Part shown: positions 36,542 through 48,698 of the stretch, in pieces
Position numbering within the stretch: position 1 is the first letter of the stretch
Layout of the letters: each line of letters opens with the position of its first letter
From: Avena insularis
Lineage: Eukaryota > Streptophyta > Magnoliopsida > Poales > Poaceae
Length of the DNA: 64,000 nt
Direction: 5' to 3'
Assembly: GCA_023614405.1 (NCBI GenBank)
Contig: CM042689.1
Coordinates: forward strand, 306,257,132-306,321,131
Made by a program: the position numbers and the translations under genes
The notes under the pieces: generated by a model
Told to the model about the DNA's origin: nothing
The model's database searches: none
The model's input: the letters and a program-made list of their open reading frames with translations, nothing else

Positions 36542-36861
36542 AACATAGCACAACTACGTCCTTTCTACACTTAGCATTTTTTATCTATTGTGTACCTCTT
36601 ATATGATCAATGAAATAAAGCTCTCTGGTTCACTCATATTTATGAGTCTTTTACCTCCTTTAGTGTTCATTTTGGATCATATAAAACCTTTATGCACAAG
36701 TTTTGCGATTGCACTTGTGAAAATTTTGCCTACGGGCGTTAGCTTAAGTTTTCTGGTCTACATGTGCTTTGTCGTTTTTATGTGGATTCTGGAGTAGTGA
36801 CTTTTGGCACTTATTGTCGGTGATTTTGTGCTTAGGTTATAAACGGTTCCATTGGGCATCA
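36542..36861. other. Spacer between integrase and antisense gene of E
   Basis: AT-rich, non-coding, about 320 bases. It holds the end of the sense gene (AATAAA-type signal near 36613) and the possible end of the antisense gene, so the two transcription units would meet here. Confidence 0.5.
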
Positions 36862-37287
36862 TCACTTAAGCGCATGGTTCTGACAACGAGTCTTCCGACT
36901 CACGAAAGTCAAGCATAAAAACCAAAGTAATGGATAAGCCAGCACTTGCTTAAAAAATATATACATGCTGGAACCAGTTCTTGAGTAGAAGGAAATAACA
37001 ACCACTATTTTCCGCCTTAAGTTAACAAGTAGTTTTTTCCGCATACAAATTACAGAGGAAACAAGTATTACATACTGTTTTTTGGACGCAACATCGTCAG
37101 CAGCAGGAGAGTCATCTTCCTCGAAGTCGGCAGTGTTGAGGGACTCGTAGGAGCTTTGGCTGTTGTCGTCAATGGTTTTCATGGGCACAAAGACGTTAGG
37201 GTCGACCAACTTGGCAATTCTGATGTCAAAACCCGCGAGCAATGCCAGGATAGCTTCATGATCTATCTTTTGGCCTTCATCGTCTAT
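36862..37287 (-). pseudogene. Antisense gene of element E, 3' part
   Basis: The last part of the gene that starts at 51567 and is split by element F. An open stretch on the - strand gives DEGQKIDHEAILALLAGFDIR and an acidic serine-rich piece (SSYESLNTADFEEDD, then SPAADDVASKK) ending at a likely splice donor, AACAGTATGT, near 37080. The sequence to 36862 beyond it is probably intron or 3' end. At 37288 it passes straight into the truncated LTR of F. What it does is not known; its N-terminal part belongs to the 'putative gypsy type transposon' family. Confidence 0.6.
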
Positions 37288-40200
37288 GAAGCCACCTTCA
37301 GTTGCAACTAGATCCTCTGTAGAAAAACAACAATGGCGCAAGGCTGAGTACGAGAATGTACTCCACAAGACTTAGATAACCTAGTATCTATATGCTCTGG
37401 CTAGAAAGGATTTCTCTGGATTTTCTTTTGCGGAAAGCAATCTTTATTTGTAAACAAGAGAGAGAAGAGGCTCGTCTACTCACAATCTTTTAAAAGGGAT
37501 AAGATAGCGACTTCTTCATCTTGTTCATCATATCTCGATAACCACCAGCTTCATCGTAACCTCCTATCTAGGATCACACCCTCAACCCAGAGGAAGCATC
37601 CTTAAGCACACGTGGGTCAACAAATTTTACTTAGGTTATAGTTCTCTATGATCATCACGGCTGTTCCCAAGTCGTTCATAACCGTGAACACGGATTTTCG
37701 AAAATATTAATACCCTGCAGGGGTGTACAACTTTACCCACACATACCAACCGACTCTTAATGCCAAATTATTAGCCCTTTTCCTTGGAAGGCCGACAGAG
37801 GGTGGTTGACCATGACTTTTACCTTGCTTTCGCCGAGACCATGAGTCACGCCCTAGGGATGGTTCCGCCATAATGGGTCAAGTCCCGAAGCCGGTTCCTA
37901 AAGATGTGAGGCGAGGTTGGTTCACCAGGGGCTCCATCGATCCCAAGCAACCCGGTCCACGCTTCCCTACCTGTTATGATGCACCTCCTTCACCTCCTCA
38001 TTTCGAAAAGGTTTTCAATGCGTATGCCAGATGGAAAGCCCGAACTATGTGACTCATGGAATCTACTAGGCAAGTTAGTTGCTCGTGGGGTTTTCCAGGC
38101 CCCGTGTGGTTGTACGCTCATCTTGGTTCAAGAGGCAATAACTCGGGTCCTAATGGTGGCGAGCATGGGACTACAAAAACCACACCCAACGTGGCCTCCC
38201 ATACAAGCCTTAGCATGATTAGTTAACTCCTTCGATGATGTCACCACCTCCTATATTTCTAGATTCTCCGACACCTCTGATTCATCGTTCGGATAGATCA
38301 GACTTAAATACTATGCATGGCTAAGCTGTCGACCTCGAGATCTCTAGCAACGCTCAGATGCCAGACCTAGGTATGCTAGGAGAAGTGGACCAGGAGTATA
38401 AGGCTACAATAGGGAAACTATGCAGCAGATAGGTAACACTAACTACTGACAAAGGACCACATTGGAATCGTGTGCATCATAGCGAGAAAGTAATATACTT
38501 TATAAAACATAGGTTCAGAATGAGAGGCTATGCTTGCCTTGTCCGTCAGTAGACAGGTACGGATCTTCGGTGTTGTTGACTTCAACTTCGGGTTCGAATC
38601 CTATCACGAAGAACCAAATACCAGAAAGGGAGAAGCAACATTCAATACATGGCATGTGCAATGCTCAAACAATATGGATGATATGACAAGTTACATTGCA
38701 TTGAAATGGAACCCTAAGGCATGCTTGATAGCTTAAACGGGGTTCCGAGGGGTGAAAACCCTAACTCGGGGAAACTCCGGAATCACCTGTGAGGGGTTAC
38801 TATGTTCTTCTAATTAAACTTGACATGTAAGTTGCTTAATAATGCATTATTATAGCTCTATTGGATAAATCTCATTTTTTTGAACATTTTGATATATTAT
38901 TTGTATTTTTCTGATTTAAAATGAATTAGTTATGAATTTCTCAACTTTTAATTCATTTTAAATTATTTTTGGAATATTTAAATTATTTTCCAACTTGGGC
39001 CCACATGTCATACTTTTATTAATTTCTGAAAATATTTATTGAAATTGTTAAAATGCTGACATGGGTGGCCCACCAATATTTATTTATATTCCAGAAAACA
39101 TTTATTAAAAGGAAAAACAAATATTGCATCATGCTGACGTCAGGGTCCTATCCCTAAATTTTCTCACCGATGCAGACACCAGAACCAGCCACTGACTGCT
39201 GGGCCCAAAGCCACCTCAGCAAGCCATGCAAGCCTAGCGTCAGCGCCACGTCACGCGCGGCGGAGCCGTCAGACAGTGGTCACCGGCGGCGATCCAGAGC
39301 GTGCCTGGACACGCGAGAGGGGGCATTCGAATCAGCTGGGCGAGGCAAACACGTGGGTGGCGGCGCCGCTGGTCTAGGGTCACCGGAGCTTGGTCAACGA
39401 CGAGTGGCAGCGGCAGCACTTGCAGATCGACGGTGCGCGACGGCTACGGGAGGCTAGAGGGCAAGCAGAGGGTGCCTTGAGCACTAGGGGCTCACCACGA
39501 TACTCGTAGGAGGGTTGGGGTAGCCAGGCGAGGACGGAATCGACAGCGAGGCGAGCGGCGGAGCACGTCAGGGTTGGGAAAGAAGCAGTCGATGGCGATG
39601 AATCACGGCGTGGTGGCTCGATTCCTTCTGCGAGGAGCACCAGCGCGACGAGGCAGAGCTCATGGGTTCACTGGCGAAGCTCGGGGCGGCACGGTTCGGC
39701 GGGGCACTACGGAGCCCGAGGATAGGGTTTCGGACTCGGTGCAGAGATGAGGAGAGAGCACGAGAGGGGAGAGGGTAAGGCGAGGGAGAGGCGTTGGCGC
39801 GGTCTTATCCATGCCCCAGAGCGACGAGCGGCGAGGATCAAGCGCAAGCTATGAAAGACGACGAGGATCGAGCGGCAGCGGCGGCGACATCAGTGAAGAC
39901 AATAAGCAACGTCATCGCCGAAGACGACACTCTGAAGCGATACTGCCGCAGCAGATGGCAAGGGCAGTGCTGGGCCACGGAAGAGGGAGAGAGGGGAGGA
40001 GGTTGCTGGGCTGCGGCCTGGGGGTGCTCTGGCTCATTTCTTTTCCTGTCAAAACGATTTTCCCTTTTCTGTTTTTGATTTCTGTAAAGTTTTCATTTCA
40101 AATCTGTTTTGAATGATTTGAAAAATACCAGAGGGGTTTTGGCAACATTCAAAATACTGTGAGGGCCCTTTAGTCCAATTGGGCTCCAAATATTTTGTCA

Positions 40201-40372
40201 TTTTCAAAATTCAAACCATTGGAGTGTGGTTTCAAGGAGAGGGAAGGAATTTAGGGTTTAGGGTTTTCATTTAACTCAACACACTTGATCACATGCATTA
40301 CTTGGATGGTTTAAATAGATGCATGCCATGCTTAAGTACTGAGTACATAGATTAAAAACATGGGTTGTTATA
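37288..40372 (-). repeat. Element F 3' LTR, outer end missing
   Basis: Matches 45647-48698 over its length, with more differences in the GC-rich part (39240-40000). It ends in GTTGTTATA against the PPT. The left end lacks a TG/TA-type terminus and runs directly into E, so the terminal part (perhaps several hundred bases) has been deleted. Confidence 0.88.
37346..37363 (-). promoter_or_regulatory. LTR stem-loop, element F 3' LTR
   Basis: GAGTAC and GTACTC form a 6 bp stem around the loop GAGAAT, followed by CACAAG. Equivalent in place to those of A, B, C and D. Confidence 0.5.
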
Positions 40373-40386
40373 GCTCTACCCCCTTA
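40373..40386 (-). other. Element F polypurine tract
   Basis: On the - strand TAAGGGGGTAGAGC lies against the 3' LTR start TATAACAACCC, the normal position for a PPT. Confidence 0.85.
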
Positions 40387-40408
40387 CAATAATCTCAACC
40401 CGAGATTC

Positions 40409-41164
40409 CTAAGTTTTAGAAAAGAAGGCGGGGTACTCAGATCTAAGACGATCTTCTCATTCCCAGGTTGCTTCATCCTCAGAGTGATGGGACCACTGGA
40501 CTTTCAGGAACTTGATGTTTTGACGACAATTCTTGTGCTCGGTTTCATCAACGATATGAACAGGATACTCACGATTAGTCAGATCCTTCTGGAGATCAAG
40601 AGTTTGGTGATCAACACCACGGACAGGATCTTTGAAACAACGCTTGAGTTGCAACACATGAAAGACGTCATGAACCTCAGGGAAATTTGCAGGCAACTCC
40701 ACTTGATATGCAAGTTTACCTTGCTTGGAAAGAACACGAAAATGACCAACATAGCGAGGAGCCAGTTTGCCTTTGATACCGAAACGATGAACAACCTTCA
40801 AAGGAGTAACCCGGAGATAAGCTTGATCACCGACTTCATATTCAATATGTTGATGGCGACGATCATGATAGCTTTTCTGACGAGACTGAGCAGTTTTCAA
40901 ACGATCTCGAATGATACAAACTTGATCTTCTGCTTCCGGAATCATATCCGGACCAAAGAACTTTCTTTCACCGGTTTCTAACTAGTTCAAAGGAGTACGA
41001 CAGGTTCTTCCATATAGAAACTGGAATGGTGCCATACCAATACTGGACTGAAAACTGTTGTTGTAGGAGAATTCAGCAAAAGGAAGGCATTTCTCCCAGT
41101 TCTTGCCAAAAGATATGACGCATGCTCTGAGCATGTCTTCAAGGATTTGGTTCACTCTTTCGGT
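40409..41164 (-). pseudogene. Element F integrase C-terminus and chromodomain
   Basis: The frame continues after a TAA at 41162-41164 with the end of the integrase core, then a TAG near 40980, then KTAQSRQKSYHDRRH, GDQAYLRVTPLKV, KLAPRYVGHFRVL and VHDVFHVLQLKRC, the usual C-terminal integrase fold. Then a chromodomain: REYPVHIVDETEH, KFLKVQWSHHSEDEATWE, with an in-frame TGA near 40457; the original frame ends at TAG 40409-40411. Chromodomains of this class are thought to steer insertion to particular chromatin. Confidence 0.88.
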
Positions 41165-42370
41165 TTAACCACCTGTACTAGGATGATAGGTTGTGCTGAA
41201 GGAGAGGCGAGTTCCCATAGCGGTTTGGAAACTTTCCCAGAACTTGGAGGCGAACAGACTTCGACGGTCAGATGTTATCTTCCTAGGAATACCATGAAGA
41301 ACAACAATCCAAGAGATATAAAGATTAGCCCGTTCACTCGCTCGAATGCTTTCCTTGACGGGAAGAAAGTGAGCGACCTTGGACAAATAGTCAACTATTA
41401 CCCAGATGGCATCATTTCCTTTTTGGGTTTTAGGAAGACCAGTAATGAAATCCATACCAACTTCATCCCATTTCCACTCAGGGATTTTATGTGGTTGCAG
41501 GAGACCAGCGGGTCTTTGGTGCTCAGCTTTGACGCGACGGCAAACATCACATTCAGCAACAAAATGAGCGATATCCTTCTTCATACCAGACCACCAGAAT
41601 CTTTGATGAAGATCCCGATACATCTTGGTACCTCCAGGGTGGATAGAAAGAGGTGATTCATGAGCCTCTTGGAGAATTAAATTCCTCAACTTTGTTCTCT
41701 TCGGCACTACCAGACGGTCACCAAAGTAAACAATACCTTCCTTATCAATAGAGAAACACTTAGCAACTCCGCTAGCAATGTTCCCTTTGATCTCAGCAAC
41801 TTCAAAGTCATTCTTCTGAGCGAACTTGATTTCATCCTCTATAGAACATTTCACTTCAAGAGTAGAAAGGAATCCACGGGGAACTACTTCAAGATTCAAT
41901 CGAGCAAATTCCTCATGAAGATAAGGTTGAGATTGTTTGATCATCAGGTTGCTGCAATAGGATTTATGGCTCAGTGCATCACCAATGACATTGGCCTTGC
42001 CAGGTTGATAGTTGAGACCCAAATCATAGTCCTTGATGAGTTCCAACCATCTTCTTTGCCTGAGATTTAGATCAGGTTGTGTGAAAAGGTACTTCAGACT
42101 CTGATGATCCGAGTATAACTCGCAACGACTACCGAGAAGGTAATGTCGCCATTGCTTAAGAGCATGAACAACAACTGCAAGCTCAAGATCATGAGTTGGG
42201 TAGTTGTTCTCATGTGGTTTTAGCTGACGGGAAGCATAAGCCACCACATGCCCATCTTGCATCAACACACATCCGAGACCTTGGTGGGAAGCATCACAGA
42301 AGACGACAAAATCTTTGCTAGTGTCTGGGAGAACCAGCACTGGAGCAGTTGTTAACTTAGTTTTTAGCAT
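41165..42370 (-). pseudogene. Element F RNase H and integrase
   Basis: A 401-codon open stretch. RNase [41 protein letters not shown] and [16 protein letters not shown], holding the four acidic residues. Integrase zinc finger: [18 protein letters not shown] and [12 protein letters not shown]. Core: [10 protein letters not shown] and KITSDR for the two Asp; the Glu region follows the stop after [10 protein letters not shown]. The frame joining it to the reverse transcriptase is shifted at about 42370-42400. Within the normal size of a Tekay-like polyprotein. Confidence 0.92.
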
Positions 42371-43395
42371 CTGGAAGCTTTCTTCAGCCTTAGCAGACCA
42401 TTCAACTTCTTATCCTTCCTAAGAAGATTGGTCATCGGCTTTGCAATCCTGGAGAAGTTCTCAATGAACCGACGGTAATAACCAGCCATCCCGAGAAAAC
42501 TTCGGACATCCTTCACGGATTTAGGAGACTCCCAGTCAAGGATAGTTTGAACCTTATCGGGGATAATAGCAACCCCTTGAGCGGAAACAACATGACCAAG
42601 GAGTACGAGCTCCTGTAACCAGAACTCACATTTGGAAAACTTGGCATAGAGACGATGTTCTTGGAGTTTTGTCAACACCAAACGGAGATGTTCGGCGTGC
42701 TCTTATTCAGTCTTGGAATATACCAGAATATCATCAATATAAACCATGATGAACTTGTCAAGATACTCCATGAAGACAGAGTTCATAACCTGCATGAAGG
42801 TGGCTGGAGCATTGGTAATACCAAAGGACATGACTGTATACTCGTAAAGACCATAATGAGTGGTGAAAGCAGTCTTTGGAATATCTTCCTTACGGATCTT
42901 TATCTGGTGATACACTGACCTCAAATCCATTTTGGAAAAGACAGTGGCACCACTTAACTGATCAAATAGATCGTTGATCCTAGGGAGAGGATACTTATTC
43001 TTGATAGTCACAGCATTGAGTGGGCGATAATCCACAACCAAACGCGGTATATTGGTATCCCGCTTCTTGACAAAGATGGTAGGACATCCCTAGGAAGATG
43101 TGCTGGGCTGAATGTATTTCATTCCTTCTAACTCCTTTAATTGTTTCTTCAACTCCACAAGCTCATGAGGAGGCATATGATAGGGTCTTTTAGAAACAGG
43201 AGCAGTTCCAGGAACTAACTCTATGACAAACTCCACGCTTCGATCAGGTGGCATGCCAGGCAACTCCTTAGGAAAGACATCCGGAAACTCACAGACCACA
43301 GAAACATCTTGGATATCTAACGGAGGTAAAACTTCAAGAGCATACAACTCCACTTCAGGAATAGAAACAGCTGAAGGAGATAGTGACCCTATGGT
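42364..43395 (-). pseudogene. Element F reverse transcriptase
   Basis: Linker piece with [20 protein letters not shown] (43090-43353), stop near 43087, then [30 protein letters not shown] with the first catalytic Asp, [14 protein letters not shown] and [12 protein letters not shown] with the Asp pair (about 42750). A TAA near 42703 interrupts it and the rest (42364-42681) runs through [17 protein letters not shown] and [14 protein letters not shown]. The catalytic motifs remain; the frame does not. Confidence 0.92.
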
Positions 43396-44829
43396 CTAGT
43401 ACTTGACTGTTATAACAGCAGGACTAGTCAGAGTCACAGACTTGGTTGTACAATCGAGAATAGCTTGATAACGGGTTAACCAGTCCATGCCCAAAATGAT
43501 GTCAATATCAGTTGACTTGAGGGCGATCAAAGAAGTGGGGAAAAGTTGAAATGCAACTTCAATTAGATTCCCATGACTAACCATGGTGAAACACCACCTA
43601 GAACCATGAGAATGAACTAGCAGGGGAACAGATAACCCCTCAAAACTTATCCCATGCATTTGAGCAAAAGCTTGTGACAAGAATGAATGCGATGCTCCAG
43701 AATCAAACAAAACTTTACCAGGAATTTGATTGATACGAAGCATACCCATGATGATGCTTGGCTCTTCCTGAGCCTCCTCACCAGAGATATGGTTCAGGCA
43801 TCCTTTTCTAGCACCTGGATACTTATCATTCTTCTTTGGTGGTTGTGACTTTTCAGCAGCACCCTTTTGAGGACACTCCTTTGCATAGTGGCCAGGCTGG
43901 CGACAATTAAAGCATATAAAACCCGATGCATTGCCAGCAGGAGGGTAGTTTGATCCACCAGCATTGCTTGAATGAGCACTCAGACGAGGAGCATATCCAG
44001 AAGACCTTGGAGTATAAGGAGCACGTGGCACAACACTGTAAGGCACGAAGACACGACGCTTCTTATTACCAGAACCAGCATTGTTGTACCCATCCTGAGG
44101 ACGCTTACGAGTTTCTTCATACTCCACTTTTCCACTCTTGGCCTTCATAGCCTTATTAACAAGACCTTGGAAGTTAACAAAGTCCATCAGATGGAGATCA
44201 CGACGAACCTCAGGATCCAGTCCCTTGCGAAACAGAGCTTGCTTCTTAACATCAGTGGAGACCTCTTTAGTAGCATAGCAGGCAAGACGATTGAAGTTGC
44301 GCTGGTAATCACACACGGAACCAGTGCCCTTCTTCAGCTTGAGGAACTCCTCCCTCTTCTGATCCATCAGACCCTCCGGAATATGATAAGCTCGAAAGGC
44401 TTCAGTAAACTCTTGCCATGTAACAACATGTTGAGCTTCTTGCATAGCCAAGAAATTTTCCCACCAGGAGTTAGCTGCTCCCTCCAGATGATAGGCAGCA
44501 AAAGTCACCCAATCAGCTTGAGCTACATGACCAACCTGAAGTTTGCGCTCCATGGTGTGAAGCCAGTAGTCCACATCAAGTGGCTCAGTGGAATAACTAA
44601 AAACTGGCGGAGTGAGACGTGTGAAGTCCTTGATACCAACTTGATTGTTCTGGCGCTGAGCAGTGTTGCGCTCAATCCTTTCAAGGAGCCTCATATTGTC
44701 AGCACGGTTGGTTTCGTACATGGCCATGAGTTGAACCATGGACGGTGGTGGAGGAAGGTTGGAAGATTCACCCTCATTTGCGGCACCCCGATCATGAGCA
44801 CGGGTACGGGCACGAGAAGTGTCACCCAT
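43396..44829 (-). CDS. Element F gag and protease, open 477 codons
   Basis: The longest well-kept frame of F. The start at 44829 (MGDTSRARTRAHDR) is preceded directly by a splice-acceptor-like TTCTTTCAG. Residues about 70-230 are the retrotransposon gag core (LDVDYWLHTMERKLQVG, ANSWWENFLAMQ, FRAYHIPEGLMDQKREEFL). A CCHC knuckle CFNCRQPGHYAKEC lies near residue 305. The protease follows with LFDSGASHSFLSQAF (D-S-G) and IILGMDWLTRYQAILDC. It ends at TAG 43396-43398, where the frame should pass on to the reverse transcriptase, so the polyprotein is cut here. It makes the particle and the maturation enzyme. Confidence 0.9.
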   Translation of the reverse strand: MGDTSRARTRAHDRGAANEGESSNLPPPPSMVQLMAMYETNRADNMRLLERIERNTAQRQNNQVGIKDFTRLTPPVFSYSTEPLDVDYWLHTMERKLQVGHVAQADWVTFAAYHLEGAANSWWENFLAMQEAQHVVTWQEFTEAFRAYHIPEGLMDQKREEFLKLKKGTGSVCDYQRNFNRLACYATKEVSTDVKKQALFRKGLDPEVRRDLHLMDFVNFQGLVNKAMKAKSGKVEYEETRKRPQDGYNNAGSGNKKRRVFVPYSVVPRAPYTPRSSGYAPRLSAHSSNAGGSNYPPAGNASGFICFNCRQPGHYAKECPQKGAAEKSQPPKKNDKYPGARKGCLNHISGEEAQEEPSIIMGMLRINQIPGKVLFDSGASHSFLSQAFAQMHGISFEGLSVPLLVHSHGSRWCFTMVSHGNLIEVAFQLFPTSLIALKSTDIDIILGMDWLTRYQAILDCTTKSVTLTSPAVITVKY

Positions 44830-45646
44830 CCTGAAAGAACAAAAATAAGGTTAGACAAGGGATCCAAAGGAACAAGACGGAAAGATGAACAAAGAATACT
44901 TGATATAAAGGTATCATCTTATCAAGCATGGTAGTATCAAAGCATACTAATGTATACACTAACCAGCTGACTTACAAATCATGACAATGGAATGCTAAGA
45001 TGGTATACACCAAGAAAAACTGAGATGTCTTAGAACTCTGAGAGTAGCAACCAAGTACGGAGTACTTTTTAGAAGAACAACCCCAAAACCACGATCCTAA
45101 AAGTTTTGAGACATAAGGTAAGGAATGAAAACCTTTTTAAACCAAATAAGGTAAGAGAAACTCCAGCAACAGAAACACACAAGAGAAGGAGTAAAAAGAA
45201 TCCTAGTCAGAGTTTCTGCAAATAATTTTTAACTTTCAAATAGTTTTGTCAACTTCTAGACTCAACATCGACCAATAAAAGGGTTTCCTACAGCAAATCC
45301 GCTCGATACAAAACCTTAGCACTTCGGGTCAGGGTTAAACGAACCTCAGATCACCATCTAAGATAACTTTAACTCCCAAACACGAAAGATCACTGTAAAA
45401 TTCGGTAACATTACAGAACACAGGGATTTAGCAGCATAAGTTTAAACTCTTAGCAGAGTGAGATATTAGAGTTATTACAAACCAAAGGTCAAATACCCAA
45501 CATTACATCACACAGCAAAAGCAAATTATGTTGTTCTACACAACAACTTAGCAAAAGGCCTAAGAGGCCATAAACAAAAGCGACGTCAATCCCATAGTCC
45601 TCAGGCTGCTACCTAGGACCCCCGACTACTCGTCGATGTCAACATA
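44830..45646 (-). other. Element F leader and unresolved inner end of the 5' LTR
   Basis: Holds the gag leader and probably the R/U5 end of the 5' LTR. I cannot place the LTR end or a canonical tRNA-Met primer site. The stretch 45350-45646 looks like LTR sequence of this family type (untranscribed or R/U5 style, with CATTACATCACACAGC), yet it has no partner on the left because that LTR is truncated. No gene is seen. Confidence 0.45.
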
Positions 45647-48600
45647 GAAGCCACCTTCAGTTGCAACCAGATCCTTTATAGAAAAACAACAATGGTGCAA
45701 GGCTGAGTACGAGAATGTACTCCGCAAGACTTAGATAACCTAGTATCTATATGCTCTGGCTAGAAAGGCTTTCTCTGGATTTTCTTTTGCGGAAAGCAAT
45801 CTTTATTTGTAAACAAGAGTGAGAAGAGGCTCGTCTACTCACAATATTTTAAAAGGGATAAGATAGCGACTTCTTCGTCTTGTTCATCATATCTCAATAA
45901 CCACCAGCTTCATCAGAACCTCCTATCTAGGATCACACCCTCAACCCAGAGGAAGCATCCTTAAGCACACGTGGGTCAACAAATTTTACTTAGGTTATAG
46001 TTCTCTATGATCATCATGTCCGTTCCCAAGTCGTTCATAACCGTGAACACGGCTTTTCGAAAAGATTAATACCCTGCAGGGGTGTACAAATTTACCCACA
46101 CGTACCAACCGACTCTTAATGCCAAATTATTAGCCCTCTTCCTTGGAAGGCCGATAGAGGGTGGTTGACCATGACTTTTACCTTGCTTTCGCCGAGACCA
46201 TGAGTCACGCCCTAGGGATGGTTCCGCCGTAACGAGTCAAGTCCCGAAGCCGGTCCCTAAAGATGTGAGGCGAGGTTGGTTCACCAGGGGTTCCATCGAC
46301 CCCAAGCAACCCGGTCCATGCTTCCCTACCTGTTATGATGCACCTCCTTCACCCCCTCATTTCGAAAAGGTTTTCAATGCGTATGACAGATGGAAAGCCC
46401 AAACTATGTGACTCATGGAATCTACTAGGCAAGTTAGTTGCTCGTGGGGTTTTCTAGGCCCCGTGTGGTTGTACGCTCATCTTGGTTCAAGAGGCAAGAA
46501 CTCGGGTCCTAATGGTGGCGAGCATGGGACTACAAAAACCACACCCAACATGGCCTCCCATACAATCCTTAGCATGATTTGTTAACTCCTTCGATGATGT
46601 CACCACCTCCTACCTTTCTAGATTCTCCGACACCTCTGTTTCATCGTTCGGATAGAGCAGACTTAAATACTATGCATGGCTAAGTTGTCGACCTCGGGAG
46701 CTCTAGCAATGCTCAGATGCCAGACCTAGGTATGCTAGGAGCAGTGGACTCGGAGTATAAGGCTACAACAGGGAAACTATGCAGAAGATAGGTAACACTA
46801 ACTACTGACAAAGGACCACATTGGAATCATGTGCATCATAGCGAGAAAGTAATATACTTTATAAAACATAGGTTCAGAATGAGAGGCTACGGTTGCCTTG
46901 TCCGTCAGTAGATAGGTACGGATCTTCGGTATTGTTGACTTCAACTTCGAGTTCGAATCCTATCGCGAAGAACCAAATACTAGAAAGGGAGAAGAAACAT
47001 TCAATACATGGCATGTGCAATGCTCAAACAATATGGATGATATGACAAGTTACATTGCATTGAAATGGAACCCTAAGGCATGCTTGATAGCTTAAACAGG
47101 GTTCCGAGGGGTGAAAACCCTAACTCGGGGAAACTCTGGAATCACCTGTGAGGGGTTACTATGTTCTTCTAATTAAACTTGTCATGTAAGTTGCTTAATA
47201 ATGCATCATTATAGATCTATTGGATAGCTCTCATTTTTTTGAACATTTTGATATATTATTTGTATTTTTCTGATTTAAAATGAATTAATTACGAATTTCT
47301 CAACTTTTAATTTATTTTAAATTATTTTTGGAATATTTAAATTATTTTCCAACTTGGGCCCACATGTCAGAATTTTATTAATTTCTGAAAAAATATTTAT
47401 TGAAATTGTTAAAATGCCGATAGGGGTGGCCCACAAATATTTATTTATATTCCAGAAAACATTTATTAAAAGGAAAAACAAATATTGCATCATGCTGACA
47501 TCAGGGTCCTATCCCTAACTTTCCTCACCGATGCAGACACCAGACCCAGCCACTGACTGCTGGGCCCAAAGCCACCTCAGCAAGCCACGCAAGCCTGGCG
47601 TCAGCGCCACGTCACGCGCTGACGACCGTCAGTGGTCGCCAAGGCGATCCAGAGCCTTTGGACACCACGAGAGGGGCATTGAATCAGTCAAGCGGCGAAC
47701 GTGGGTGGCGGCGCTGCTGGTCTAGGGTCACCAGAGCTTGGTCAACGACGGGCGGCAGCGGCAGCGCTTGCAGATCGATGGTGCACGACAGCTACGGGAG
47801 GCTAGAGGGCAAACAGAGGGTGCCTTGAGCACCAGGGGATCACCACGATGCTCGCAGGAGGGTTGGGGTAGCCAGGCAAGGACGGAGTCGACAGCGAGGC
47901 GAGCGGCGGAGCACGTTGGGGTCGGGGAAGAAGCAGTCGTTGGCGATGAATCATGGCGTGGTGGCTCGATTCCTTCTACGAGGAGCACCAGCGCGACGAG
48001 GCGGATCTCGTGGGCTCACTGGCGAAGCTCGGGGCGGCACGGTTCAGCGGGGCACGGCGGAGCCCGAGGATAGGGTTTCGGCCTCGGCGCAGAGAGGAGG
48101 ATAGAGCACGAGAGGGGAGAGGGTAAGGCGAGGGAGAGGCGTCGGCGCGGTCTTATCCATGCCCCAGAGCGACGGGCGGCGAGGATCAAGCGGCAGACGG
48201 CATTGCCAGCGACAGCGAAGCAACGCTTCATCGTCGTCGAAGACGACGCTCTGCGAAGCGGTACCGGGCTTCTAGCGGGCTGGCGTGGGCCGGGTGCTAG
48301 GCCGCGGAAGAGGGAGAGAGGGGAGGAGGTTGCTGGGCTGCGGCCTAGGGGTGCTCTGGCTCATTTTTTCCTGTCAAAATGATTTTCCCTTTTCTTTTTT
48401 GATTTCTGTTTTAAGTTTTCGTTTCAAATCTATTTTGAATGATTTAAAAAATACCAGAGGGGTTTTGGCAACATTCCAAATACTATGAGGGCCCTTTAGC
48501 CCAACTGGGCTCCAAATATTTTGTCATTTTCAAAATTCAAACCATTGGAGTGTGGTTTCAAGGAGAGGGGAGGAATTTAGGGTTTAGGGTTTTCATTTAA

Positions 48601-48698
48601 CTCAACACACTTGATCACATGCATTACTTGGATGGTTTAAATAGATGCATGCCATGCTTAAGTACTGAGTACATAGATTACAAACATGGGCTGTTATA
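45647..48698 (-). repeat. Element F 5' LTR, part alignable with the 3' LTR
   Basis: Pairs with 37288-40372. It ends on the + strand in GCTGTTATA; the E sequence GCCATGGAGTCCC follows. No target duplication can be tested because the other end is lost. Confidence 0.88.
45705..45722 (-). promoter_or_regulatory. LTR stem-loop, element F 5' LTR
   Basis: Same stem-loop as at 37346-37363. Confidence 0.5.

Larger units (their letters stand above)
37288..48698 (-). mobile_element. Element F: Tekay/Del-like Gypsy chromovirus
   Basis: A - strand Gypsy element with LTRs of at least 3.05 kb, PPT, gag-protease, reverse transcriptase, RNase H, integrase and a C-terminal chromodomain. LTR start in element orientation is TATAACAACCC, resembling TGTAACATCCC of D, C and A. 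It is inserted in the antisense gene of E. The left LTR is probably truncated: homology between the copies begins at GAAGCCACC (37288 and 45647), but the right copy seems to continue into further LTR-like sequence. Pol has at least five in-frame stops and one frameshift. Confidence 0.9.

Noticed and set aside
43972..44934. 320-codon frame on the + strand, antisense to the gag of F
   Set aside because: It is the mirror of a real gag frame and has no domain of its own.
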